From Bacteroidota bacterium (GTDB lineage Bacteria > Bacteroidota > Bacteroidia > Bacteroidales > UBA10428), in contig CP065006.1 of the NCBI GenBank assembly GCA_016699695.1, positions 1,798,001 through 1,862,000 on the forward strand: a stretch of 64,000 bases of DNA. The letters are read 5' to 3'. The notes below the pieces were generated by a model. That model saw only the letters and a program-made list of their open reading frames with translations. It made no database searches and was not told the origin of the DNA. Of this stretch, positions 1 to 8,849 are shown piece by piece. Both the position numbers and the translations under genes were made by a program. Each line of letters opens with the position of its first letter. Position 1 is the first letter of the stretch.

Positions 1-299
1 ATCTGCGTATGCCTGAACTAAACGGACTGGAAGCTACCCGTGAAATAAAGAAAACATATCCTCAACTACCTGTAATTGCCCAGACTGCCTTTGCCATGGA
101 GGGAGACAGAAACCGATGTATTGAAGCCGGCTGCGACGATTACATTACCAAACCAATTCATGCCGAAAACCTACTGGCCAAGATTAGCCAGTTTATACAG
201 AATAAACCCCAGCCTACTCAATCCTTCGATGAGACCGGCAAAGCCAAACACGATATACAACTTCTTCCAAGCCAGGCAAAAAATCCGAGCCTGAATTAA
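1..299 (+). CDS. Response regulator receiver domain, C-terminal end (5' truncated)
   Basis: Only the last part of the protein is in the window. The frame is open from position 3 and reads L-R-M-P-E-L-N-G, which fits the segment just after the phosphoacceptor Asp of a CheY-like receiver; that Asp codon would straddle the window edge, and bases 1-2 are 'at', compatible with GAT. The conserved switch Thr/Ala (IAQTAFA) and the KPI Lys motif (DDYITKPI) follow. About 35 polar residues lie beyond the domain and there is no DNA-binding domain. The protein is therefore probably the C-terminus of a hybrid histidine kinase or a single-domain regulator; the missing upstream part prevents a choice. Confidence 0.85.
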   Translation, partial: LRMPELNGLEATREIKKTYPQLPVIAQTAFAMEGDRNRCIEAGCDDYITKPIHAENLLAKISQFIQNKPQPTQSFDETGKAKHDIQLLPSQAKNPSLN

Positions 300-459
300 T
301 CCTTGCAGGCTTTACCTTACACGATTATCACCGAATGTACTACCTTTATCGACGACAATAGTTCCGGTTTATGTTAAGGGATGCTTACCCGCTCGTTTGA
401 CAAAAAAACCGGTAAAAGAAATATGGTTCTAATCTGATAATAAAAAAACTGCATTACCA

Positions 460-1167
460 ATGAAAATGATGCTGTTCAGTAATTCCACCAACGCCGGTGA
501 AAACTACCTGGCCTACACCCTGCCCTATTTCAGTCAGTTTTTAGACAACAAACCTGCCGAAGCTGTTTTTGTGCCTTACGCCGGAATTACCATTCACTGG
601 GACGACTATTCCAATAAAGTGGCCGGGGTTTTAAATAACCTTGGGATAAAAATTTCTCCCCTGCACCAAACAAAAAACGAAAAACAAGCTCTTGAAAATG
701 CCTCCATGATAATGGTTGGAGGTGGAAATACCTTTCATCTGCTCAAAACACTTCAGGACAAAGATTTACTCGAAGTAATCAGGAAAAAAGTACGCACCGG
801 AACACCCTATATTGGTTGGAGTGCCGGATCGAATTTGGCCTGCCCTACTATTTGCACTACCAACGATATGCCCATTGTTGAACCGCATAATTTCTCGGCC
901 CTGGGCTTAATTCCGTTTCAAATAAATCCTCACTATACCGACGCGACACTCGAAAACCATGCTGGCGAAACACGCGAAATGCGCATAGAGGAATATCTGG
1001 TAGCCAATCAAAAGACCTGGGTAGCTGGCATGCGCGAAGGAACCTTATTCCGCCTCGATGGAGACACCCTCACTTTGCAAGGTGAAAAAGCCTGCCGCGT
1101 TTTTAGGTATGGCGATACGCCCAAAGAGCTCAATAAGACCGACAATTTTTCGTTTTTATTCAAATAA
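460..1167 (+). CDS. pepE: Peptidase E (alpha-aspartyl dipeptidase, family S51)
   Basis: A 235-aa cytoplasmic serine peptidase that cleaves dipeptides with N-terminal aspartate. The nucleophile elbow GWSAGS places the catalytic Ser at about residue 121, and the upstream MVGGGNTF segment matches the Gly-rich strand of class I glutamine amidotransferase-like folds. Length is normal for the family (about 230 aa). The stop codon overlaps the start of the following AsmA-like gene by one base, so the two are probably co-transcribed, although no functional link is evident. I see no strong ribosome binding site, which is usual for this phylum. Confidence 0.9.
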   Translation: MKMMLFSNSTNAGENYLAYTLPYFSQFLDNKPAEAVFVPYAGITIHWDDYSNKVAGVLNNLGIKISPLHQTKNEKQALENASMIMVGGGNTFHLLKTLQDKDLLEVIRKKVRTGTPYIGWSAGSNLACPTICTTNDMPIVEPHNFSALGLIPFQINPHYTDATLENHAGETREMRIEEYLVANQKTWVAGMREGTLFRLDGDTLTLQGEKACRVFRYGDTPKELNKTDNFSFLFK

Positions 1168-3773
1168 TGTCCATGAAGTCCTTTCGCAGATTCCGTAATT
1201 TCTTTCTAATTATCGCCTCGTTGTGGGTGGTTATGGTTATTATCGGTTTAGTATTCAGTCGCTCCCTTCAGGAAAAAATAATCGATTTGCTGATTAAAGA
1301 AGCCAACAGCCAATTGTTGGCAGAGGTGCACCTGCGAAAGAGCAATGTCCATTTCAGCCTGTTTAAGAAGTTTCCTTACGCCACCATCGAATTGCGCAAT
1401 TTAGTAGTAAAAGTGCCTGAAAAGCTCGATCTGAAAAACCTTCATGCCGAACACGGCGATACCCTTTTGTTTGCGCGAAGAATCTACCTGCAACTTAATC
1501 TCAGCAGCTTGCTTCAGGACGAATACAACCTGAAAAAAATTAGTGTGAGCGATGGCTTTTTGCAAATACTGTATGATTCGAAAGGCCACTCAAGCCTCGA
1601 TATTATTCGCACCGATGGCGGTAGTAGTGAGTTTAGCACTAACATACGTTCGTTAACTTTTAATAATCTCAAAATTGTTGCTGAGCGCGAATCGTCTTCA
1701 TTTCAGTCGACTATTTACTTAAAAAAGGCCGAGGCATCGGGTACCTTTAAAGAATCTAATTTCTCCATTACCCTAAAAACTGATGGCACCCTCGAAAAAC
1801 TTAAGTTGAAAGCTGAAAGCCTTGAACCCATGCAAAAATTTAAAACCGATGTAGCCATCACCCGGCAAAATGAGGTCTATTCCATTTCCAAAGGCATGAT
1901 GGAACTGAGTAACATTCCTTTAAGGGTTATCGGAACTCTTCGAACCGGTAAAAGAACTCTTATTGATCTTGTTTTTTCAACACAAGATGCTCCAATAAAA
2001 CAAATCGACAAATCGCTTTTAAGCGGCCTGATTGGAAAAACAGGGTATGAACCTGAGGGAGGATCCCTCACCATTCAGTCGTCTGTGAAAGGTTACATCG
2101 ATACGAAGGCTCCTTCGATACAGGCAAAATTTAAGGTGGAAAATGGAGAAATACACGATCGCAATAAAGACATTACCTACCAAAAGATTTTCCTAAGCGG
2201 CACAGCCAGTAACGGATCGAGCCAGCAGCAACAAAAACCACTGAGTGTTTCAATCGATACTTTTAATGTTTCTTCGGAATCCAGCAACCAATACGGATGG
2301 CTAAAGCTCGAAAACCAAACTGAACCTTATTTGCATGCCAATCTGAAGGGCGAACTGGCACTGGAAGATATTAAAAAGTTTGCCAGCTTCGCCGGAATGG
2401 AAATAAAAGGCGAAAATATTCACAATTCGATCACCGTGAAAGGTTACCTGCCTGGAAAAGATAAACCGCTGACTTCTCAGCTGGAAATTTCTGGCTGGAT
2501 CCGGATGACAGACCTTAAAATAAAATTTACCGAACAGAACATTCCGGAAATCAGCACCCATGGTACCATTCACCTGCATCCCGATCATTCCATGGTGTTC
2601 GATTCGGTATATTGCCAGGCTGCCCGGTCAAGAATGGTGATAAACGGAAGCCTTTCCAATTACGATATTCCCGGATCCATTCCATCGTTGAATGCCCGTG
2701 TACATGCTTACAGCATTTATACCGACGATTTTATTCCCTCTGAAAAAAAACAGGGACAAAGTGATTTTGCGATCGTTTTCCCAGATTCAATCGACCTGCA
2801 CGGCAGCTTGTATCTCGAAGAATATCATTTTGGAAAATTTGCCCCACGCGAAATCAACAGTGAAATCAATTATACCGGGAAAAGTCTTGAGCTAAGCAAT
2901 TTTTCGATGAATTGCTTTTCCGGAAAAACCCGGGGAAACATGCTCATCACCCAGCCCTCTGATGATAAAATAAAAATGATGGCAGATGTCACCATCGAGC
3001 ACAGTAATCTCGAGGAAATGTTCAATGCCTTCAACAATTTCGGGCAAGATGTGATTGGCAGAGAGCATCTCAATGGATGGATTTCTGGCAACATACAGTT
3101 TGCATCGGTATGGAGCAGCCAGCTGATCCTCGATCCTGAATCGATACTGGCACAGGGCGATTTATTGATCGAAAAAGGCGAATTAAAAGATTATCCACCC
3201 CTAATGGGTCTTTCGCGTTTTATCGATGTAAAGGAACTCAAGCACATACGATTCGACAACCTGCACACTTCTTTGAGCATCCGTAACCAAAAAGTAATAC
3301 TCGATCAAACCAAATTCAGTTCTTCGGCCATCGATTTCGAAGGTTCGGGTATACATGACTTCGATAACAAATACGAATACCGTTTGCAGGTAGGGCTCAC
3401 CGATTTGCTTTGGAAAAAATCGAACAAGAGCCGCGACGAAATTACCGAATTCGGATACCTGGTCGATGACCAACCCAACCGCACCACGGTTCCATTCCTG
3501 ATTACCGGAAAAGGTACCGAATTCGACGTGAAATACGATAAACTAACTTCCCGCAACAGGTTCAAAGAAAACATTGGTAAAGAAAAGATACTGCTGAAAG
3601 AAATGTTTTCGGATCAGGCCACCAATACCCAACAGGTTAAGACCGATACAAGCCAAACCAAACCACAACTCGAAAAAACCAATACGGGTACCTATCAGAA
3701 TAAGACAAAAGATTTTATTCTCGATTGGGACGACAGCGCCGAAGAAGAGGAAGATTCAGGAGGTGGTCTATGA
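1167..3773 (+). CDS. AsmA-like protein, inner-membrane anchored
   Basis: An 868-aa protein with one N-terminal membrane segment (about residues 11-30, FFLIIASLWVVMVIIGLVF) and a long beta-strand-rich periplasmic body. The layout matches the AsmA/TamB-like superfamily, whose members are associated with envelope lipid transport and outer-membrane assembly. The C-terminus is low complexity and acidic (DWDDSAEEEEDSGGG) after a Thr/Gln-rich linker. Start and stop are clear: the gene begins one base inside the pepE stop codon. The exact substrate cannot be told from sequence; it could equally be annotated as a conserved Bacteroidota AsmA-family protein. Confidence 0.8.
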   Translation: MSMKSFRRFRNFFLIIASLWVVMVIIGLVFSRSLQEKIIDLLIKEANSQLLAEVHLRKSNVHFSLFKKFPYATIELRNLVVKVPEKLDLKNLHAEHGDTLLFARRIYLQLNLSSLLQDEYNLKKISVSDGFLQILYDSKGHSSLDIIRTDGGSSEFSTNIRSLTFNNLKIVAERESSSFQSTIYLKKAEASGTFKESNFSITLKTDGTLEKLKLKAESLEPMQKFKTDVAITRQNEVYSISKGMMELSNIPLRVIGTLRTGKRTLIDLVFSTQDAPIKQIDKSLLSGLIGKTGYEPEGGSLTIQSSVKGYIDTKAPSIQAKFKVENGEIHDRNKDITYQKIFLSGTASNGSSQQQQKPLSVSIDTFNVSSESSNQYGWLKLENQTEPYLHANLKGELALEDIKKFASFAGMEIKGENIHNSITVKGYLPGKDKPLTSQLEISGWIRMTDLKIKFTEQNIPEISTHGTIHLHPDHSMVFDSVYCQAARSRMVINGSLSNYDIPGSIPSLNARVHAYSIYTDDFIPSEKKQGQSDFAIVFPDSIDLHGSLYLEEYHFGKFAPREINSEINYTGKSLELSNFSMNCFSGKTRGNMLITQPSDDKIKMMADVTIEHSNLEEMFNAFNNFGQDVIGREHLNGWISGNIQFASVWSSQLILDPESILAQGDLLIEKGELKDYPPLMGLSRFIDVKELKHIRFDNLHTSLSIRNQKVILDQTKFSSSAIDFEGSGIHDFDNKYEYRLQVGLTDLLWKKSNKSRDEITEFGYLVDDQPNRTTVPFLITGKGTEFDVKYDKLTSRNRFKENIGKEKILLKEMFSDQATNTQQVKTDTSQTKPQLEKTNTGTYQNKTKDFILDWDDSAEEEEDSGGGL

Positions 3774-3842
3774 AAATGGGCTCCATTCGCATTTTAAAGG
3801 CTTAAAAAGTATTATACACAGCATTGCTGTAAAACTCGTTGC

Positions 3843-5033
3843 ATGAACATTTACCGCCGAAAAATACACCTTAAATACATCCTTCTGGTTCTTGCCTTGC
3901 TAATAGGCATGGGTTCGCTTTATTACACCAACCAACTGGTGGAAAAACTTGCACACGAAGAGCGTAAAAAAATAGAGCTTTGGGCTCGTGCCACCAGCCT
4001 TATTATTACCAGCGAAAACGATGAAAGCCTCATCTTTCTGGTGGAAGTAATTCAGAACAACGAAACAGTTCCGGTAATCGTGCTCGATGACCAGGGCCAG
4101 GTAATTATGATGCGAAACCTCGACAGCCTTAAAGTAAAAAAGCCCGGCTACATCGAAAAGCGCCTCGGGAAAATGAGCCTTGTTTCGCCACCCATTGAAA
4201 TTGACCTTGGAAAAGGACAAAAGCAATATCTCTATTACGACCGATCGACCATACTTACCAAACTTACCAATTACCCCATTGTTCAGCTTACAATAATTTT
4301 GGTTTTTCTTCTTGTAGCCTATTATGCCTTCAACACTTCGCGCAGGGCGGAGCAAAACCAGGTTTGGGTAGGGCTTTCAAAAGAAACTGCACATCAATTG
4401 GGCACACCCATTTCGTCTTTAATGGCCTGGCTCGATATTCTGCGCGCAAAATGGCCCGACGATAATACTCTTACAGAGCTTGAACACGATGTATTGCGTC
4501 TGGAAAAAATTACCGAACGTTTCTCGAAAATTGGTGCCCGTCCCCGTCTCGATATGACCAATCTTGCAGAAGTAATTGAGAAATCGGTGAAGTATCTTCG
4601 AAACCGATCTTCGCACCGCGTTAGTTTTGAGCTATTTCTTCCAAACGAACCTGTGCACCTGCCGCTTAATGCACCATTGTTCGACTGGGTGCTGGAAAAC
4701 ATTTTTAAAAATGCGATGGATGCGATTACCGGAGAAGGAAAAATTAAAATAAGCCTCATCGATAACCAAAAGTATGTGTTTATCGATATCAGCGATAGTG
4801 GAAAGGGAATTCCAAGAGGAAAATATAAAACCATCTTCAAACCAGGCTACACAACAAAAAGGCGTGGTTGGGGTCTTGGGCTCTCGCTCACCAAACGAAT
4901 TGTTGAAGAATACCATGGCGGCAAAATATTTGTGGCCGCTTCGGAACCCGGGAAAGGAACCACCATTCGTATAAGCCTCAAGAGAAAAATTCGCCAGATG
5001 GATACTGCGAAACCCAATGGTTCGTCTGCTTAA
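3843..5033 (+). CDS. Sensor histidine kinase
   Basis: A 396-aa membrane kinase. Two hydrophobic segments (about 12-25 and 146-163) flank a small extracytoplasmic sensor region. The dimerisation box KETAHQLGTPISS puts the phosphoaccepting His at about residue 184. The ATPase domain has the N box (FKNAMDAI), G1 (DSGKGI) and G2 (GWGLGLSL). There is no receiver domain, and no response regulator gene lies beside it, so it is an orphan within this window. The Gln-Leu-Gly-Thr-Pro sequence after the His is typical of a Bacteroidota kinase subgroup. It is convergent with dtd. Confidence 0.88.
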   Translation: MNIYRRKIHLKYILLVLALLIGMGSLYYTNQLVEKLAHEERKKIELWARATSLIITSENDESLIFLVEVIQNNETVPVIVLDDQGQVIMMRNLDSLKVKKPGYIEKRLGKMSLVSPPIEIDLGKGQKQYLYYDRSTILTKLTNYPIVQLTIILVFLLVAYYAFNTSRRAEQNQVWVGLSKETAHQLGTPISSLMAWLDILRAKWPDDNTLTELEHDVLRLEKITERFSKIGARPRLDMTNLAEVIEKSVKYLRNRSSHRVSFELFLPNEPVHLPLNAPLFDWVLENIFKNAMDAITGEGKIKISLIDNQKYVFIDISDSGKGIPRGKYKTIFKPGYTTKRRGWGLGLSLTKRIVEEYHGGKIFVAASEPGKGTTIRISLKRKIRQMDTAKPNGSSA

Positions 5034-5054
5034 AAGAATTTTACAAAAGAAAGG

Positions 5055-5510
5055 TTAGAAATCTTTGTTTTTACTGTCGATAAGGATTGTTACAGGCCCG
5101 TCGTTTATCAATGAGACTTCCATCATGGCCCCAAAAACTCCGGTTTTTACTTCGGTCCGACAAACACGCGCAAGATTAGCCACAAATTGTTCGTAAAGCG
5201 GAATGGCTATTTCAGGAACAGCCGCACGAATGTACGAAGGCCTGTTTCCCTTTTTGGTGCTTGCATGAAGAGTAAACTGGCTTACCACCAACAATTCTCC
5301 CCCGGTGTCGGTAACCGAGCAATTCATTACACCTTGTGCATCGTTAAAAATCCTTAGGCGTGCAATTTTTCCGCATAACCAATCGATGTCGGTGTGTGAA
5401 TCGTCTGTTTCGATACCCAGCAGAATAAGCAACCCATTGCCTATTTTCGATACAATTTTACCTTCTATCGAAACATCTGCCCTGCTTACACGTTGAATAA
5501 CTATTCGCAC
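5055..5510 (-). CDS. dtd: D-aminoacyl-tRNA deacylase
   Basis: A 151-aa protein that hydrolyses D-aminoacyl-tRNAs and mischarged glycyl-tRNA(Ala), a proofreading function. It begins MRIVIQRVSRADVSI, has the catalytic SQFTL segment with the conserved Thr, and ends with the NDGPVTI motif that forms the cross-dimer active-site pocket. Length and start are as expected for bacterial DTD. The gene is convergent with the sensor kinase, 21 bp away, and stands alone on its strand. Confidence 0.95.
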   Translation of the reverse strand: MRIVIQRVSRADVSIEGKIVSKIGNGLLILLGIETDDSHTDIDWLCGKIARLRIFNDAQGVMNCSVTDTGGELLVVSQFTLHASTKKGNRPSYIRAAVPEIAIPLYEQFVANLARVCRTEVKTGVFGAMMEVSLINDGPVTILIDSKNKDF

Positions 5511-5697
5511 ACCCTTGAAATTAGAACCACGAATTTAATCGAAAAAATAATGCCTGAGCTAAAATGTATATGGTATCGAAGTTCGAATTTCAGAAGGAAA
5601 AACCGGCGCAATATTTGTTATTAACCCAGTTACACATACAGAAATTAAGTAGCTTTACGTTTTCAAAGAATCAAATACTCTAAAGATTTTTTCTTTT

Positions 5698-7404
5698 ATG
5701 ATTACTTTTAAGAACCTTTTTGTAAAAAATAGCAGAATCATCCTCGTTTCCAGTTCGTTTGTTTTGCTTGCATTTGGTCTGTTATCGTTTAACAATACCG
5801 ATTTTAAAATAGCCCAAAACCTCGAAATATTTTTCAATGTGTTTCGCGAAGTAAATGCACTTTATGTCGATGAAACTGATCCTGAAAAATTGATTGAATC
5901 GAGCATCAATGGAATGCTTGAATCGCTTGACCCTTATACTACTTACATTTCTGAAGAAGATGTAGACGAGTTTAAGTTTATGACCACCGGAAAATACGGG
6001 GGGGTGGGTGCACTCATACGCAAAGCCGGACACTATACTATGGTCTCAGAGCCTTACGAGGGCTTTCCAGCACAAAAATCGGGTTTACAAGCCGGTGATA
6101 CTATTCTGAGCATTGACGGGGTATCTACTTTCGATAAAAATATTGCTGAAGTAAGTGAAATGCTTAAAGGGTCGCCTAACACCTCCCTTAGTCTTCAAAT
6201 TAAACGTTTAGGGGTCGATTCAGTAATCACCCACACTTTGGTGCGCGAACAGGTTTCTATACCAAATATTCCTTACTATGGTATGCTCAACCACAATACT
6301 GGCTATATTCTGTTAAGCAACTTTATGCCCAATGCAGGCAAAGAAGTAAAAGCTGCGTCGGAAGATTTGATGCGTCAGGGAGCGAAATCCCTGATTCTGG
6401 ATCTTAGAAGCAATCCGGGTGGTTTGCTGAACGAAGCAGTAGAAGTATCCAATGTATGGATTGAGCGTAACCAGGAAATTGTAAGTACACGCAGCCGCAC
6501 CGGACAGGGCGATAAAACCTACCTTACCCGTCAGAGTCCTGTAGATACCAGTATGCCTCTTGTGGTATTGGTGAACCGTTCGTCGGCATCGGCTTCTGAA
6601 ATTGTAGCGGGTTCGCTGCAAGACCTTGACCGAGCCGTGGTGATTGGCCAGCGCACTTTTGGAAAAGGACTTGTGCAGACAACCCGACCCCTCAATTACA
6701 ATGCACACCTGAAAATTACTACTGCTAAGTATTATACTCCTAGCGGACGATGTATACAAGCATTGGATTATGCCCACCGCAACGAAGATGGAAGCGTGGG
6801 TTATATCCCCGATTCGCTCATTTCGGCTTTTAAAACCCGCAACGGTCGTATAGTATACGATGGCGGTGGCATTGAACCCGATATTAAAATTGTGGAAGAT
6901 GCCCCCGGTAACATTACCATGGCGCTGTATGCCGAAAATCATTTCTTCGATTTTGCTACTATTTTCGCCTCGAAAAATTCATCCATCGAGCGCCCGGCTG
7001 TATTTGAAGTATCGAACAACCTCTTCGACGAATTTAAGCTCTACCTCTCTGATAAGCAGTTTACTTACAGCACCGAAAGCAGCGAAATGCTTCAGGAGCT
7101 GATAAAAACAGCCCGGTACGAAGGCTATTACGATAAAATACAGGGCGAACTAACTGCACTGGAAGCCCAGCTGATAGGCGACAGGGAAAAAGATCTTCAA
7201 ACCTTTCAGGTTGAAATAAAAGAGCTGCTAAAAGACGAAATCATCAGCCGCTACTATTACCAAAAGGGAAGAATAATAGCCAGTCTGAATGACGACCCTG
7301 AAATACAAAAGGCCATCGACATACTGAATAGCAAAGAAACCCTCGGTACCATTCTAAACGGGTCGTATAAAGGCGAAACGGTGTTTGCCTATTACACACG
7401 CTAG
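5698..7404 (+). CDS. C-terminal processing peptidase, S41 family
   Basis: A 568-aa secreted or membrane-anchored protease. An N-terminal hydrophobic segment (about 13-30) is followed by a PDZ domain (about 95-170, with GGVGA and GDTILSIDG) and the tail-specific protease core. The catalytic Ser in SSASASE (residue 298) and the general-base Lys in TFGKG (residue 323) are 25 residues apart, as in E. coli Tsp and plant CtpA. The family trims C-termini of envelope proteins in the periplasm. The gene ends at a bidirectional terminator shared with the convergent DUF1987 gene. Confidence 0.9.
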   Translation: MITFKNLFVKNSRIILVSSSFVLLAFGLLSFNNTDFKIAQNLEIFFNVFREVNALYVDETDPEKLIESSINGMLESLDPYTTYISEEDVDEFKFMTTGKYGGVGALIRKAGHYTMVSEPYEGFPAQKSGLQAGDTILSIDGVSTFDKNIAEVSEMLKGSPNTSLSLQIKRLGVDSVITHTLVREQVSIPNIPYYGMLNHNTGYILLSNFMPNAGKEVKAASEDLMRQGAKSLILDLRSNPGGLLNEAVEVSNVWIERNQEIVSTRSRTGQGDKTYLTRQSPVDTSMPLVVLVNRSSASASEIVAGSLQDLDRAVVIGQRTFGKGLVQTTRPLNYNAHLKITTAKYYTPSGRCIQALDYAHRNEDGSVGYIPDSLISAFKTRNGRIVYDGGGIEPDIKIVEDAPGNITMALYAENHFFDFATIFASKNSSIERPAVFEVSNNLFDEFKLYLSDKQFTYSTESSEMLQELIKTARYEGYYDKIQGELTALEAQLIGDREKDLQTFQVEIKELLKDEIISRYYYQKGRIIASLNDDPEIQKAIDILNSKETLGTILNGSYKGETVFAYYTR

Positions 7405-7425
7405 AAACCGATAAGACAGAAAAAA

Positions 7426-7460
7426 GCCGGTGCGGAACACATTCCACACCGGCTTTTTTT
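7426..7460. terminator. Bidirectional intrinsic terminator
   Basis: The arms GCCGGTG and CACCGGC, extended by GGAA/TTCC with one mismatch, form a stem of about 12 bp with a 4-nt loop. An A-run precedes it and a T7 run follows it, so it can stop transcription from both the S41 peptidase gene and the convergent SiaC-like gene. Confidence 0.9.
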
Positions 7461-7477
7461 ATCCAGCTATTCTGGTT

Positions 7478-7873
7478 TTACCTGAACTTCGATTTCACAA
7501 AATCAATCTCTATGTGCTCGTGGTACCGGAATTCCGATCTACCTAAACTATCCTGATAAATTTCTGCCATTTCCAGGCTGTCTTCATCGTCTTTCTCGTA
7601 ATGCCAGTTTACCAATACCTGAGAAACTTTTTGATTCACGTCAACGGCTTTAAAAAGTTCGAGCAGTTTTTTCGAACTGGCTGTATTAAAATATTCCAAA
7701 ACAATGTCGAAAGTTACCACATCGGCTTGCAGGTTACGGGCAAAGTCGATAAGTGGATTATAAAGCTCTGCAACATTTTCGGGAAGTGAGCGTCCGGTAA
7801 TTTTAAGCATTCCATTCGGATGAAAATCGATGTGGGGAGAATGGTTTTGGGCTTCGATAACGATGGGTTCCAT
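7478..7873 (-). CDS. SiaC-like protein (DUF1987), phosphosite present
   Basis: A 131-aa cytoplasmic protein of the DUF1987 family. In Pseudomonas the member SiaC is phosphorylated on a threonine by the kinase SiaB, dephosphorylated by the phosphatase SiaA, and controls the diguanylate cyclase SiaD. Here the matching segment is EYFNTASSKKLLEL, so the phosphoacceptor Thr is retained. No SiaA, SiaB or SiaD homologue is in the window. A second DUF1987 gene lies at 36711-37079 and lacks this Thr. The gene is monocistronic and ends at a shared terminator. Confidence 0.85.
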   Translation of the reverse strand: MEPIVIEAQNHSPHIDFHPNGMLKITGRSLPENVAELYNPLIDFARNLQADVVTFDIVLEYFNTASSKKLLELFKAVDVNQKVSQVLVNWHYEKDDEDSLEMAEIYQDSLGRSEFRYHEHIEIDFVKSKFR

Positions 7874-8112
7874 CTGTTGAGTTTAATTTTTAGTTCTGGT
7901 GGTTATTACGCCAATAATAGCTAAAAGGTTTATTTGCTTGATGAAAGATAGCAAATATTTGATATTAATCTGTTTATTTTTGGCTAAGCCAACTATGCCC
8001 CCAAATTATTTTATTCCGCTGGGTTCAATTCCAGGGGCATAAAATGATAAAAAGAATAAAGCCATGCTTCGTATATTGCATCCTTAATAAAACTATTCCT
8101 AAGACATTCAGA

Positions 8113-8793
8113 ATGAACATTCAATTCGCTTCTTCCATTCGCCAAAAATTAGTCTCCATGCGCTTGGGCGTAATCGATTTTACTGCCAGGGTAGAAAATA
8201 CTTCGCCAGATTTATGGCGCACCATAGAAACCGAATGTGCACAAATTCAGCAAATTCTAAAAGCGGAAGAGATTACCCTACAGCCCGAAATTGCCGCTGC
8301 TCGCTTAGCCTATAAAAAATGCGGCAAGGACCCCAGCCGTTACCGCCCTTCGGCCGATTCGCTTATGCGCCGTATTGTTAAAGGATTAGGACTTTACCAG
8401 GTTAATAATGTGGTAGAAGTGCTTAACCTTGTTTCGCTTCAAACCGGTTTTTCAATTGGTGGGTACAACACCAACAGTTTGAAGGGAACGATTCTTATGG
8501 ACATTGGGCGGGCTGAAGAAGTCTATACGGGCATTGGCCGTGGGGAGCTTAATATCGAAGGGTTGCCAGTGTTGCGCGACGAGATTGGTGTGTTCGGTTC
8601 GCCCACCAGCGACAGCGAGCGCAGCATGATTGGCTCTGAAACATTACACACCAGCTTTGTTTTTTTCGATTTTGGAATATCCGAGAAATTACAATCCGCT
8701 ATAGAAAACTGCGAAAAACTGTTGCAGAAATATTGCCAGATCGACGATGTTAAAATTAGTTTTTTGGAATATGGTCACCAGAAACATTTATAA
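8113..8793 (+). CDS. B3/B4 tRNA-binding domain protein
   Basis: A stand-alone copy of the B3/B4 domain otherwise found in the phenylalanyl-tRNA synthetase beta chain. Diagnostic segments are KKCGKDPSRYRPSADSL, VNNVVEVLNLVSLQTGFSIGGY and DEIGVFGSPTSDSERS. Free-standing members are widespread and may act as editing or tRNA-binding proteins, but the role of this one is inferred. I use the ATG at 8113 (MNIQFASS) because family similarity begins there; an in-frame ATG at 8044 would add 23 residues. A MATE exporter gene follows on the same strand 56 bp later. Confidence 0.8.
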   Translation: MNIQFASSIRQKLVSMRLGVIDFTARVENTSPDLWRTIETECAQIQQILKAEEITLQPEIAAARLAYKKCGKDPSRYRPSADSLMRRIVKGLGLYQVNNVVEVLNLVSLQTGFSIGGYNTNSLKGTILMDIGRAEEVYTGIGRGELNIEGLPVLRDEIGVFGSPTSDSERSMIGSETLHTSFVFFDFGISEKLQSAIENCEKLLQKYCQIDDVKISFLEYGHQKHL

Positions 8794-8849
8794 CTTTTAC
8801 AAATTTTTTAGAGGTCAATCTGCCCCACTCATGAACAAATCCCTATACA

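Noticed and set aside
364..412. Inverted repeat CCGGTTT/AAACCGG between the receiver gene and pepE as a terminator
   Set aside because: The loop of about 35 nt is long and no T-run follows; it is too weak to call.
6313..6942. 209-aa antisense frame on the minus strand inside the S41 peptidase gene
   Set aside because: The plus-strand gene has full family motifs across this stretch; the antisense frame shows no domain and is a codon-bias shadow.
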